This document shows, piece by piece, positions 8,207 to 16,204 of a stretch of DNA of 64,000 nucleotides. This DNA is from an uncultured Alistipes sp. (lineage in GTDB: Bacteria > Bacteroidota > Bacteroidia > Bacteroidales > UBA932). Within the stretch, counting starts at the first letter, position 1. Each line of letters starts with the position of its first letter. The stretch spans positions 1-64,000 of the forward strand of contig CABMPD010000008.1 in assembly GCA_902388455.1 (NCBI GenBank), given 5' to 3'. Below the pieces are notes generated by a model. The model saw only the letters and a program-made list of their open reading frames with translations, searched no databases and was not told the DNA's origin. Made by a program: the position numbers and the translations under genes.

Positions 8207-8909
8207 CAGAATACGGCTGCTCCTCGTCGAGGACGAGCGGACCTTAGCGGGCATCATCGCCGACACCCTCTCGGAGAAGGGCTTCGAGGTGCGCTGCGCC
8301 TACAATGGCGCGGACGGACTGCGGGCTGCGGCGGAATTCCGGCCGGAGGTCGTGGTCACCGACATCATGATGCCCACAATGGACGGCTTCACCTTCGTCA
8401 AGCGGCTGAGGCAGGAGGGAATATGCGGCGAGAACGTCCCGGTGCTCTTCCTCTCGGCTCGCTCCGGAGCAGAAGACGTGGTCCGCGGCTTCGAGCTCGG
8501 GGCCCAGGACTACATCCGCAAGCCCTTCGCCATGAGCGAGCTGATAGTCCGGATCCATGCCCTGCTCGGACGGCAGAGGGCCAGGGCGGCAGCAGCGCAG
8601 AGTTCCTCACCCATTGTCCTGGGACGGTACACCTTCGACCCTTCCTCCGCCGTCCTGAGCCTGAGCGACGGCAGCAGCACCGTCCTGCCCGCCCGGGAGG
8701 CGGAGCTCCTCGCCCTGCTCGCGTCCCGTCCCGGTGAAACCGTCCCCAACACCCTCATCCTCAAGCAGCTCTGGGGCGATGACGATTATTTTTCCACCCG
8801 CAGCCTCAACGTCCACATCACCCGTCTGCGCAAGCGTCTGGCCGCCGACCCCGCCGTTTCCATCATCAGCCACCGCGGAGTAGGATATTGTCTCAGGGTC
8901 ACTGCGTAA
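8190..8909 (+). CDS. Response regulator, OmpR/PhoB family
   Basis: 239 residues. The receiver domain shows the acidic pair E14-D15, phospho-acceptor Asp58 (VVVTDIMMP), the Ser in FLSAR and Lys111 (IRKPF). A winged-helix Trans_reg_C domain fills residues of about 145-238 (RPGETVPNTLILKQLWG, NVHITRLRKRL, SHRGVGYCL). It overlaps the kinase gene and is its cognate partner. The winged-helix class predicts binding to direct repeats, which fits the GTTA boxes at 6260-6294 and 6571-6590. Confidence 0.94.
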   Translation: MENADNRIRLLLVEDERTLAGIIADTLSEKGFEVRCAYNGADGLRAAAEFRPEVVVTDIMMPTMDGFTFVKRLRQEGICGENVPVLFLSARSGAEDVVRGFELGAQDYIRKPFAMSELIVRIHALLGRQRARAAAAQSSSPIVLGRYTFDPSSAVLSLSDGSSTVLPAREAELLALLASRPGETVPNTLILKQLWGDDDYFSTRSLNVHITRLRKRLAADPAVSIISHRGVGYCLRVTA

Positions 8910-8920
8910 AGATGACCGCA

Positions 8921-8969
8921 AATCATGGTTTTCCGTGATGCCTTCATACGCGGGATTTTACTAAATTTG
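8921..8969 (+). promoter_or_regulatory. Inverted-repeat operator and promoter of TPR-kinase/LuxR operon
   Basis: AATCATGG-TTTT-CCGTGATG at 8921-8940 is a 20-bp near-perfect inverted repeat. It is followed after exactly 21 bp by the -7 box TAAATTTG at 8962-8969. The same element at the same spacing precedes the two BACON lipoprotein genes. Its centre falls near -42 from the expected transcription start, the usual class II position for LuxR-type activators. Confidence 0.7.
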
Positions 8970-8999
8970 CACCTGGAATTTTAACCTGCTGAAACAGCT

Positions 9000-10784
9000 A
9001 TGCACCGCCCTAGACTCCTGACAGGACTTCTGCTCCTGACCCTTACCGCCGGCTGCCTTTCTCTGAAGGCCGAACCCGTGCGGGATTTTCAATATGCCCT
9101 ACAGATTGACAGCCTCGCCGAGATATCCTTCGCCGAGGGAGACATGAGAGGCTGCATAAGCCTCTGGCTCGAAGCGGCGGAGATTGCCGACCGGTATGCC
9201 GCCACAGAGCAGGACTCATTGACCTACAGCGGATTTCTCCAGTCTCTCGGAGTATGCTACCGCCGTATCTCGATGATGGACTCGACCCTGTACTACTACA
9301 ACCGGGCCTGGGACATCATCCAGGACAAGACCTCCCCTGCCGCCGTCTCCGAGAAGACCCGCCTGCTCACCAGCATGGCCATCCTGCTGACATTCATGGG
9401 CCGGGACGAGGAGTCGATGCAGTACGCCGACCGTGCGATGGAGATGGCGGAGCATGACTCCGACATGGAGATGGTCATGTACGCGGCCACTAACGCGGGA
9501 GGCATCTACGCCCGGAACAGGCAGTTCGACAAGGGCACGGAGGCCCTGCGCACGGCAATGGCCAAGGCCGGAGAGAGCGGGCTGCCGGACAAACAGCTCT
9601 CGGCCCTCACCATGATCGTAACGCTGCACAAGCTCTCCGGCCAGCGGGATTCCGTCGACTACTACATGGCACGGGCGGAAAAGTTCGCGGAGCAGCTGCC
9701 TCCCGAATCGGTGGCCGTCCTTGGATTCCGCGAGACCCAGGCCCAGATACTCAGGGACATGGGACGCTATGCCGAGAGCAATGCCATCTTCCGCAAGCTC
9801 CTTTCCGCGGCAGGCGAGAACTCCTCCGTCCGGGAGGATACGGGCTGGCTCAACATCGCCCGCAACTACGCCGACATGGGACAATGGAGCAACGCGGCCG
9901 ACTCCTACGAGAAAGCCTATTTCGCCGTGGACAGCTTCTACAACGCCGACATCACAGCCCAGGTTTCCGAGTGGTCGGCCAAATACGGAGCGGCCGAGAA
10001 GGAACTGGAGATATCCCGGCTGGAGCAGGAATCCCTCCGGAACCGGGCGGCCCTGCAGCTGTGGATCATCATAGCGGTGGTGCTGATTGCCGTCCTGGCC
10101 GGAGTGGTGCTGACAGTGGTCTTCAGGCGCAGGCACCAGAAGAAAGTGGAGGAGCTGCGGCTCGCTCAGAAATACATCGACGGACTGGAGAAAGAGAGGG
10201 CCCGGGTGGCCCGCGACCTGCACGACGGGGTGTGCAACGACCTTCTGGGCATCGGGATGCAGCTTTCGACCATGGGGCCGGACTCCCCGGAAAGGGAGGA
10301 GGTGCTGTCAATGCTGGAAGGGCTGCGGAGCGAGGTGCGCACCATCTCCCATGACATGATGCCCCCGCAGTTCAATCTCTCCGATATCGAGGAGGTAATG
10401 GAGATGTACACCGAGCGCTTCCGCTCCCAGACCTCCGCCGGCATAGAGTTCAATGCCTCCCTCGAAGGCTCCCGCACCTGGCAGCAGGTCCCCGAGCGCA
10501 TCGCCTACGAAGTCTACAGGATATTCCAGGAACAGATGGGCAATATCATCCGGCACTCCGGCGCCACCCGCATCGAGGCTGCGCTGAAACTCTCCGACAC
10601 GGTGCTGTCGCTGACCATCAGCAACGACGGACGGGCCTTCGACCCTACCCCTTCCCGGGAGGGCATCGGCCTGACAGTCATGTCCGAAAGGGCCAAGGCC
10701 ATCGGCGCGGTCATCTCCGGCTCCGCTTCCGGGGAGATGCAGGTATTCCGGCTCGACGTTCCCCTGCCTTCCTCGGGCCAATAA
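9000..10784 (+). CDS. TPR-containing sensor histidine kinase (HisKA_3, NarL-partner type)
   Basis: 594 residues. The N-terminus looks like a lipoprotein signal (LTAGC, lipidated Cys19), followed by about 300 residues of tetratricopeptide-like helical repeats outside the inner membrane, a coiled-coil-like linker, one TM segment at about 352-374, a dimerisation/phospho-acceptor region with ARDLHDGVCNDL (His408) and a HATPase_c domain (QEQMGNIIRHSGA, SREGIGLTVMSERA). This is the common Bacteroidetes architecture of a TPR-sensing kinase for LuxR/NarL regulators. A lipidated N-terminus plus a TM segment would tether it twice, so the leader may act as an ordinary signal peptide instead. Its partner starts 25 bp downstream. 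Confidence 0.92.
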   Translation: MHRPRLLTGLLLLTLTAGCLSLKAEPVRDFQYALQIDSLAEISFAEGDMRGCISLWLEAAEIADRYAATEQDSLTYSGFLQSLGVCYRRISMMDSTLYYYNRAWDIIQDKTSPAAVSEKTRLLTSMAILLTFMGRDEESMQYADRAMEMAEHDSDMEMVMYAATNAGGIYARNRQFDKGTEALRTAMAKAGESGLPDKQLSALTMIVTLHKLSGQRDSVDYYMARAEKFAEQLPPESVAVLGFRETQAQILRDMGRYAESNAIFRKLLSAAGENSSVREDTGWLNIARNYADMGQWSNAADSYEKAYFAVDSFYNADITAQVSEWSAKYGAAEKELEISRLEQESLRNRAALQLWIIIAVVLIAVLAGVVLTVVFRRRHQKKVEELRLAQKYIDGLEKERARVARDLHDGVCNDLLGIGMQLSTMGPDSPEREEVLSMLEGLRSEVRTISHDMMPPQFNLSDIEEVMEMYTERFRSQTSAGIEFNASLEGSRTWQQVPERIAYEVYRIFQEQMGNIIRHSGATRIEAALKLSDTVLSLTISNDGRAFDPTPSREGIGLTVMSERAKAIGAVISGSASGEMQVFRLDVPLPSSGQ

Positions 10785-10809
10785 TTCCAACTCAGACATC
10801 CATACAGCC

Positions 10810-11490
10810 ATGACAATACTCCTCATAGACGACCACGACTTAGTGCTGAAAGGCCTGCATACCGTTTTAGGCCATGCTTTTCCCGATGCCTGTTTCCTGA
10901 CAGCCCGCAACGGCAGGGAAGCCATTGAAGCCGCACATGGCACGCACGTGGACCTCGCCGTCCTGGATCTGGAACTGCCGGACATCCCGGGCTTCCGGCT
11001 CATCGAGCTGCTGCGCGGCGAGGCGCCCGGCATACGCATAGTCGTCAACACGGTACACGAGGAGATCTGGACTCTCCGGCAACTGGAGCAGAGCGGTGTG
11101 GACGGAACAGTCTTTAAATCCGTGGACTCCTCGGAGCTGATACAGACCGTCCGGCGCGTGCTCGAGGCCCCTGCTGCCTGCCTCACGCAGAAATCCCCTG
11201 CACCATTCCCAGCACAAAGACATCCCGGACAGCTGCAGCCGTCACAGACCGCCTCAGGCAGCAAAACCGGAACCGGATGCTCCCCCCTCTCCCCGAAAGA
11301 GCTCGAAGTACTCCAGCTGGTAGCCGACGGCAAGGACTCCCGCGAGATCGCATCTATCCTCTACATCACCGAGAACACCGTCGAGTCCCACCGCAGCCAC
11401 ATCATGCGCAAGCTCGGGGCCACCAACGCCGCCGACATGGTCATGAAAGCCATCACCCTTGGCCTCATACCCCCAGCCCGCCTGCAATAG
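10810..11490 (+). CDS. Response regulator, NarL/LuxR family
   Basis: 226 residues. The receiver domain carries D7-D8, phospho-acceptor Asp53 (LAVLDLELPD) and Lys103 (VFKSVD). The C-terminal LuxR-type HTH covers about 158-220 (LSPKELEVLQLVADG, SREIASILYITENTVESH, IMRKLGATNAADMV). An extended Pro/Gln/Ser-rich linker joins them. It is in an operon with the TPR-kinase. LuxR-type HTH dimers bind about 20-bp inverted repeats, so this protein is the best candidate to recognise AATCATGG-N4-CCGTGATT upstream of its own operon and the two downstream lipoprotein genes. Confidence 0.94.
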   Translation: MTILLIDDHDLVLKGLHTVLGHAFPDACFLTARNGREAIEAAHGTHVDLAVLDLELPDIPGFRLIELLRGEAPGIRIVVNTVHEEIWTLRQLEQSGVDGTVFKSVDSSELIQTVRRVLEAPAACLTQKSPAPFPAQRHPGQLQPSQTASGSKTGTGCSPLSPKELEVLQLVADGKDSREIASILYITENTVESHRSHIMRKLGATNAADMVMKAITLGLIPPARLQ

Positions 11491-11545
11491 GCCTGCCCCA
11501 CACCCCTTCCACCACATTCCTCCATACCCCCTTCCGTCCTTTCCA

Positions 11546-11835
11546 CTCCTTCCGAAGGTGAGGACTTTCCCTGCATTTTCTACACACCTTCCGAAGGTGC
11601 GCAAAAGCCGCACTGCCCCGAGAGCCACCTGTAGCCGCATTTCCCCATCCACCGTACCATTCCCACCTTCCGAAGGTGGGCCGTTTCCCTACATTTTCTA
11701 CTCACCTTCCGAAGGTGCGCAGATGAGGCACCCCTGCGAGAAGCCACTGCAGCCGCATTTCCCCTTCTACGGCATCTTTCCCACCTTCCGAAGGTGAGGA
11801 CTTTCCTCACATTTTCTACACACCTTCCGAAGGTG
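11546..11835 (-). repeat. REP-like palindrome cluster 3 (6 copies)
   Basis: Copies of CACCTTCCGAAGGTG begin at 11546 (first arm CTCC), 11585, 11664, 11703, 11782 and 11821. They form three pairs with 39-bp spacing and a 118-bp unit period. The inter-pair linkers read on the minus strand are nearly the same as those of the cluster at 17009. The cluster fills the gap between the LuxR-type regulator gene and the first BACON lipoprotein promoter and may act as the regulator transcript 3' end. Confidence 0.93.
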
Positions 11836-11856
11836 CGAAAGCGTGGGGCCCTTTAA

Positions 11857-11905
11857 AATCATGGTTTCCCGTGATTGACAGAAGCCGTTATTGTTCATTA
11901 CTTTG
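11857..11905 (+). promoter_or_regulatory. Inverted-repeat operator and promoter of first BACON lipoprotein
   Basis: AATCATGG-TTTC-CCGTGATT at 11857-11876 is followed after exactly 21 bp by TTACTTTG at 11898-11905, a one-mismatch -7 box. The weak box suggests dependence on an activator at the inverted repeat. The flanking sequence TTATTGTTC-TTACTTTGCATAAA is shared with the promoter of the second paralogue. Confidence 0.7.
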
Positions 11906-11928
11906 CATAAACAAAATTTCTGCATAAC

Positions 11929-13329
11929 ATGAGACATTTTACCCTTATTCTTACTACTGCCGCCGTTGCAGCGCTAATGGCTGCCGGCTGCCAGGAGAAA
12001 CCGGATGGCGGAAAAGGTTCCGTATCCCTGCACTCCGATGCTGAGATAGCGCTGCCCGCTGCCGAGGCAGATACCGTCATTTCATTTACCGCCTCCGCTG
12101 AATGGACCGCTGCCGTCGAAGGCGGAAACTGGCTGAGCGTTTCGCCTGCTTCAGGTGAGGCCGGAGAGATTGCCGCAACCCTCTCGGCTTCCGCCAACAA
12201 TGAAGCAGAGGCCCGCACCGCCACCGTCCGTATCACCTGCGGTACTGACGAGACTACGGTGACCGTCACTCAGAATGCTGCAGACGAGGAGGAGCCGGAG
12301 CGGCCGACCGGAAAGATGCCCAATAGCATCTCGATGGTTCTGGATGAAGACGGATATCTCTACCACCACGACTATACCTTCGGATACGACGAGGAAGGAA
12401 AAGTCGTATCCATGCTGTTCAAGACTGATAACGGAAACTTCGGCTGGCCAGAGAATGACTATAAATTTGAGTACGGGCAGAATTCTGTTAACATCAACAT
12501 TGAATTTAGAAGCGATGAACTCTCCGGCTTATCTGTCGTGGAATGGACGCTGGACTCTGAAGGAAAAGTCATTAATGAATCTATGACCCAGAGCTTCGAT
12601 GGTGAAACCTACGGCCCGTATAACATGGGCCTGGCCTACAACAGCGACGGATATCTGGAAAAGATTGAGCCAGAGGACTCCTACCCTTGGTATCTCACAT
12701 GGAAGGACGGAGACATATTCTCCATCGAGGCTGACAGGAATAATCCCGGGGAGGAAATGGAAAAGTTTCCCGTTTTTCTGACGGAGGAAGAGAACACCGG
12801 ATATTTCGACTACAACTGGCTATGGAGCGGAATGTCCTATATCACCCCGTATGGATACGGAATGCCGCAGGGATTGATGGATATGACCGGCCGCAGAGGT
12901 ACGCATCTGACCAAGCCCACCTTCCAGATGACCGAGAGCAGATGGTCTCCTGAGGACCAAAGCGGGTGGATAAGAAATGACGACGGAAATGATCCGTTCG
13001 ACAGGGAATACTACACTGAGACGGAAGTAGAATCCGGCGTTGTATACCTGTTCTCGGCAGCTTACTGCGTATTCGACGACATTACCTGCAGATTTGAATA
13101 TGATGACGAAGGAGACCTGATGTCAGTTGTCTCGGAAATGCCCGTAACATGGACTCAGTATTCCCAGACCTATACAGTCGAACCTTACGACATTGACCAT
13201 CCTGACGGGGTAATTGACGGAGAGAATATCTACTACCGGGAGAACGTCAGCATCTCCTATGGCGAGCTGATACCGACCGGCAAGACCACTCAGGGCAAGC
13301 AGACCCTGACCGTCACCATCACTTATTGA
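11929..13329 (+). CDS. BACON-domain lipoprotein with YD-like C-terminus (DUF4595-like)
   Basis: 466 residues, exported and lipidated (lipobox MAAGC, Cys21 in AAGCQEKP). A BACON beta-sandwich spans roughly residues 40-120 (FTASAEWTAAVEGGNWLSV, SGEAGEIAATLSAS, ETTVTVTQNA). The rest consists of YD-repeat-like strands (GYDEEGKVVSM, YNSDGYLEKI, YDDEGDLMSV) as in DUF4595 proteins of Bacteroidetes. BACON domains are thought to mediate surface attachment or glycan contact; the role of the C-terminal part is unknown. The N-terminal 120 residues are almost the same as in the next gene, while the C-termini differ. A strong terminator follows at 13367-13401. Confidence 0.85.
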   Translation: MRHFTLILTTAAVAALMAAGCQEKPDGGKGSVSLHSDAEIALPAAEADTVISFTASAEWTAAVEGGNWLSVSPASGEAGEIAATLSASANNEAEARTATVRITCGTDETTVTVTQNAADEEEPERPTGKMPNSISMVLDEDGYLYHHDYTFGYDEEGKVVSMLFKTDNGNFGWPENDYKFEYGQNSVNINIEFRSDELSGLSVVEWTLDSEGKVINESMTQSFDGETYGPYNMGLAYNSDGYLEKIEPEDSYPWYLTWKDGDIFSIEADRNNPGEEMEKFPVFLTEEENTGYFDYNWLWSGMSYITPYGYGMPQGLMDMTGRRGTHLTKPTFQMTESRWSPEDQSGWIRNDDGNDPFDREYYTETEVESGVVYLFSAAYCVFDDITCRFEYDDEGDLMSVVSEMPVTWTQYSQTYTVEPYDIDHPDGVIDGENIYYRENVSISYGELIPTGKTTQGKQTLTVTITY

Positions 13330-13366
13330 GCCGCACACTCCATGCAACAGAGTAAGTGAAAGCATG

Positions 13367-13401
13367 ACCGGCGGAGCACCCACTCCGTCGGTTTTTATTT
13401 T
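13367..13401 (+). terminator. Intrinsic terminator after first BACON lipoprotein
   Basis: The 10-bp stem ACCGGCGGAG / CTCCGTCGGT (one G-U pair) has a 6-nt loop and is followed by TTTTATTTT. Confidence 0.88.
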
Positions 13402-13424
13402 CCCTAAAAGCGTGGACCGTTTAA

Positions 13425-13473
13425 AATCATGGTTTTCCGTGATTGACTCGATTCGTTATTGTTCCTTACTTTG
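13425..13473 (+). promoter_or_regulatory. Inverted-repeat operator and promoter of second BACON lipoprotein
   Basis: AATCATGG-TTTT-CCGTGATT at 13425-13444 is followed after exactly 21 bp by TTACTTTG at 13466-13473. It has the same arrangement and similar flanks as 11857-11905. The upstream gene ends in a strong terminator, so this gene needs its own promoter. Confidence 0.7.
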
Positions 13474-13495
13474 CATAAATAAAATTTGACTGAAT

Positions 13496-14776
13496 ATGAA
13501 ACATTTTACCCTTACTCTTACCGCTGCCGCGGCCGCCGCGCTGATGGCTGTCGGCTGCCAGGAGAAACCGGAGAACGGTTCCGTGTTCCTGCACTCAGAC
13601 GCACAGATGACCCTTCCGGCCGCCGCTACCGACACTGCCATTTCCTTCACCGCCACCGCTGACTGGACAGCATCAGTCGAGGGCGGGGAATGGCTGAACA
13701 TTTCGCCGGCTTCCGGTGAAGCCGGAGAGATCGCCGCTACCCTCTCGGCTTCCGCCAACAATGAGGCAGAGGCCCGCACCGCCACCGTCCGTATCACCTG
13801 CGGTACTGACGAGACTACGGTAACCGTCACTCAGAATGCTGCTGACGGGGAAAATCCGGAAGAACCGGAGCAGCCGACCGGAAAGAAGCCCAAGAGCATA
13901 CTGCTTGAGTTTTTCCATGACGGATCGTTTGATTATTCTTTCAGCTGGGCATTCGGTTATGATGAACAGGGCAGGCTGTCCTCACTGCAGTATTCCGATG
14001 ACTACCCGTATACCGAAACTTACTATTTGGAATATGGTCAAGGTGAAGTCATCATGACAGATATGGGGAAATTCACTGTAGACGACGAAGGAAAAGCCAC
14101 CGTCCTGGACAATATGTACGGCACAATATGGAATATCACATACGATCAGGAGGGCTACCTGAAAGATGTCAATTCGGGACAGTTCACATACTCGTGGGAA
14201 AACAGGGATCTGACCTCCATGACGTATAACGGTGAAACATATTTACCGGTCATAACGGAATATGAAAACACCGGGTATCTGGATTTCAACTTATTCCTGA
14301 ACTATTTCTTCGAGGATGAAGATGTCGTCATGGGTATCCTGAATCTTCTGGGACTGACGGGAAACAGAAGCGCTCACATATTCTTGCCATCCATAGGATT
14401 GTACGATGGGGACAGAGTAGTCGGAGATGAGGATTACGAATCCTTCATGAGCAAATATGAATTCTCCGAAGAAGAGACACAGCGCACCTGGTCCTGGACC
14501 TACGTCCAATACACCTGTTCTATAAACGACCTGACCGGCGGCATCGAGTTCGATGCTGACGGAGACATGATCCGGACCCAGTCCACAGTTCCCATGACCG
14601 CCACCAAATACAGCCAGAGTGCAACTGTCAAAATCACAAATCCGGATAATTTCTACCTCAACGGAGACGAAAAGTACTACTACAGAGACGACCTTGAGAT
14701 TACTCTCTCCGAGCCTGCACCCGCCGATGAACCCAGAGAGACAGATCAGGGCCTGACCGTCACAGTCTCTTACTGA
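13496..14776 (+). CDS. BACON-domain lipoprotein, paralogue
   Basis: 426 residues, with a lipoprotein signal (MAVGC, Cys21 in AVGCQEKP), a BACON domain at about 35-120 and YD-like strands in the C-terminal part (GYDEQGRLSSL, YDQEGYLKDV, FDADGDMIRT). It is a tandem duplicate of the preceding gene: signal peptide and BACON domain are nearly the same at DNA level, and the C-terminal region has the same plan but different sequence. It has its own copy of the shared operator and promoter, so both are probably expressed together under the upstream two-component system. Confidence 0.85.
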   Translation: MKHFTLTLTAAAAAALMAVGCQEKPENGSVFLHSDAQMTLPAAATDTAISFTATADWTASVEGGEWLNISPASGEAGEIAATLSASANNEAEARTATVRITCGTDETTVTVTQNAADGENPEEPEQPTGKKPKSILLEFFHDGSFDYSFSWAFGYDEQGRLSSLQYSDDYPYTETYYLEYGQGEVIMTDMGKFTVDDEGKATVLDNMYGTIWNITYDQEGYLKDVNSGQFTYSWENRDLTSMTYNGETYLPVITEYENTGYLDFNLFLNYFFEDEDVVMGILNLLGLTGNRSAHIFLPSIGLYDGDRVVGDEDYESFMSKYEFSEEETQRTWSWTYVQYTCSINDLTGGIEFDADGDMIRTQSTVPMTATKYSQSATVKITNPDNFYLNGDEKYYYRDDLEITLSEPAPADEPRETDQGLTVTVSY

Positions 14777-14816
14777 TCTGCACTAGAGGCCAACGGCACT
14801 TAAACTGTGAGGACCG

Positions 14817-14855
14817 AACCGGTGGAGTCGCGTGCGCTCTGCCGGTTTCTTATTT
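14817..14855 (+). terminator. Probable terminator after second BACON lipoprotein
   Basis: AACCGG at 14817-14822 pairs with CCGGTT at 14842-14847, followed by TCTTATTTCT. The loop contains further complementary bases (GAG/CTC, GCG/CGC). It lies between convergent genes. Confidence 0.6.
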
Positions 14856-14871
14856 CTACTTTACTATATCG

Positions 14872-15807
14872 TTAAAGCACTATCCCAAGACACCGCGAAA
14901 GCACAGCCTTTCCTACGCCATACTGCCGCCTGATGCTATCTGCTATCGCAACTTTTTCTGAATCCGTAAGTTGCGCGTAACTTTTCTTGCCATACCCCGG
15001 CACATACTTTTCATCCACTAACGCACAAACATCCATATCCAGAATCGGTTTTTCCTTTGCCCATTGCTTGCTTTGACTCAAAATACGCTCAAGGTCTTTG
15101 CCGGAAAGATAAGGCTCAATAATTCCGACCGTTATCGCTGACTGTCCGTCCCTATCCTGCAACTGTTCCGTTTCCCACACTTGATAGTCACGCCTTTGAA
15201 GACCGTAATCAAACGCAGCGTAAGAACCGAAAAATCCCTCTACCACAGCACTGTTCACCAGCTGAGACGGTTCTATCTGTCCAGTTTCATCATCAAATAC
15301 CAATCCCTCCGGAAGCCTCTGCCTGTTATCTCTGCGGATTATTGCAGCGAAAGGCTTTGTTGCTTTCTTAGGACGCGGGTTCTCCGGTCTCCTCGTTTCT
15401 TTCCTGAAATACAAACCGATCGACGAGAACTCATAATCATACGGATTCGATGTCAGTTCATGATGCACGGGGTTTCTCAGAACATAACTTATCGCAGCCG
15501 TAACATGACGCCTCCCTATCAGTTCCACAAAATAGAATGACGGTTCTCCTAATGTCCCTTTTCGATAATACCGTCTGTTAAACATCTGAGTGTAAGACGA
15601 TCTTATTCTCTGGATATAAGCCGCCGGATGCTCCGTTATCACTATGAGATGAACGTGTGTGGACATAATGGCATACGCAAGCAGCTGAGCACCGGTGCCA
15701 ATCGTTGCCTGAGCGATACAATTGAACAGCATGCAGTAATCCAGATACTTTCTACATAGAACCTCGCCGTGGGAGGTGTAGCATAGATGGTAGATCTTTC
15801 CCTTCAT
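14872..15807 (-). CDS. RAYT-like protein: REP-associated Y1 tyrosine transposase family
   Basis: 311 residues with the Y1_Tnp (IS200-like HUH) domain in its first 135 residues: an opening strand, the metal-binding HUH motif HVH (His51, His53) in MSTHVHLIVI, the FNRRYYRKGTLGEPSF segment and Tyr108 in ISYVLRNPV, which corresponds to the YIxxNPV segment that carries the nucleophile in E. coli TnpA-REP. The C-terminus (SEKVAIADSIRRQYGVGKAVLSRCLGI) looks like a helix-turn-helix. There are no IS605-type partners or obvious terminal repeats, so this is a single-copy domesticated RAYT rather than a mobile insertion sequence. Genomes with RAYTs usually carry dispersed paired palindromes, as this window does. 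The link between the two is inference. Confidence 0.85.
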   Translation of the reverse strand: MKGKIYHLCYTSHGEVLCRKYLDYCMLFNCIAQATIGTGAQLLAYAIMSTHVHLIVITEHPAAYIQRIRSSYTQMFNRRYYRKGTLGEPSFYFVELIGRRHVTAAISYVLRNPVHHELTSNPYDYEFSSIGLYFRKETRRPENPRPKKATKPFAAIIRRDNRQRLPEGLVFDDETGQIEPSQLVNSAVVEGFFGSYAAFDYGLQRRDYQVWETEQLQDRDGQSAITVGIIEPYLSGKDLERILSQSKQWAKEKPILDMDVCALVDEKYVPGYGKKSYAQLTDSEKVAIADSIRRQYGVGKAVLSRCLGIVL

Positions 15808-16204
15808 AATCTGTACTTTTTAAGTTAAGGTTGATAAATAATAATACTGATGCCTGTCGGTTCCTATCAACTGGCTCAAATGACCAGAATAGTCCGGCTC
15901 AAGAGACCCGACAGGCTCCTCAAATATATAGTTTATCTACTGATAATCAAGGGAAAAGTCAAAATAGCACGTTCTTACCAGGAAGATTTTTACGTTTTTA
16001 AATTTCTTATTTTTTATAAAAATACTTTTTGAGTCATTACGCACTGACTACCTGGTGTTTCCGCGCAACCCAGACGATGGTGCACCGTAATGTGCATGTT
16101 CGTCCTGCGACGACCTGCCGAAGGACAATGCCTCGCGAACAGGGGCAATCCTGAATACACAGACTTGCAATCCTGGCACCTCCTCAGCAACAAGTCAGCA
16201 GAGT
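15808..16204. other. Gene-free stretch between RAYT-like gene and cutC
   Basis: I see no supportable coding region in these 397 bp. An inverted repeat at 15852-15916 is listed separately. The part from about 15925 to 16030 is AT-rich compared with the surrounding sequence, which would fit a foreign or promoter region upstream of the RAYT-like gene. Confidence 0.5.
15852..15916. repeat. Inverted repeat upstream of the RAYT-like gene
   Basis: GCCTGTCGG at 15852-15860 and CCGACAGGC at 15908-15916 are perfect complements. The 47-bp loop holds a small hairpin CTGG/CCAG and two copies of GGCTCAA. It starts 45 bp before the RAYT-like start codon. It could be a transcript leader hairpin or the RAYT substrate or autoregulatory site. 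Confidence 0.6.

Noticed and set aside
14872..15807. Complete IS200/IS605 insertion sequence
   Set aside because: No TnpB, no second copy and no matching terminal hairpins. The protein is longer than IS200 TnpA and fits the RAYT type.
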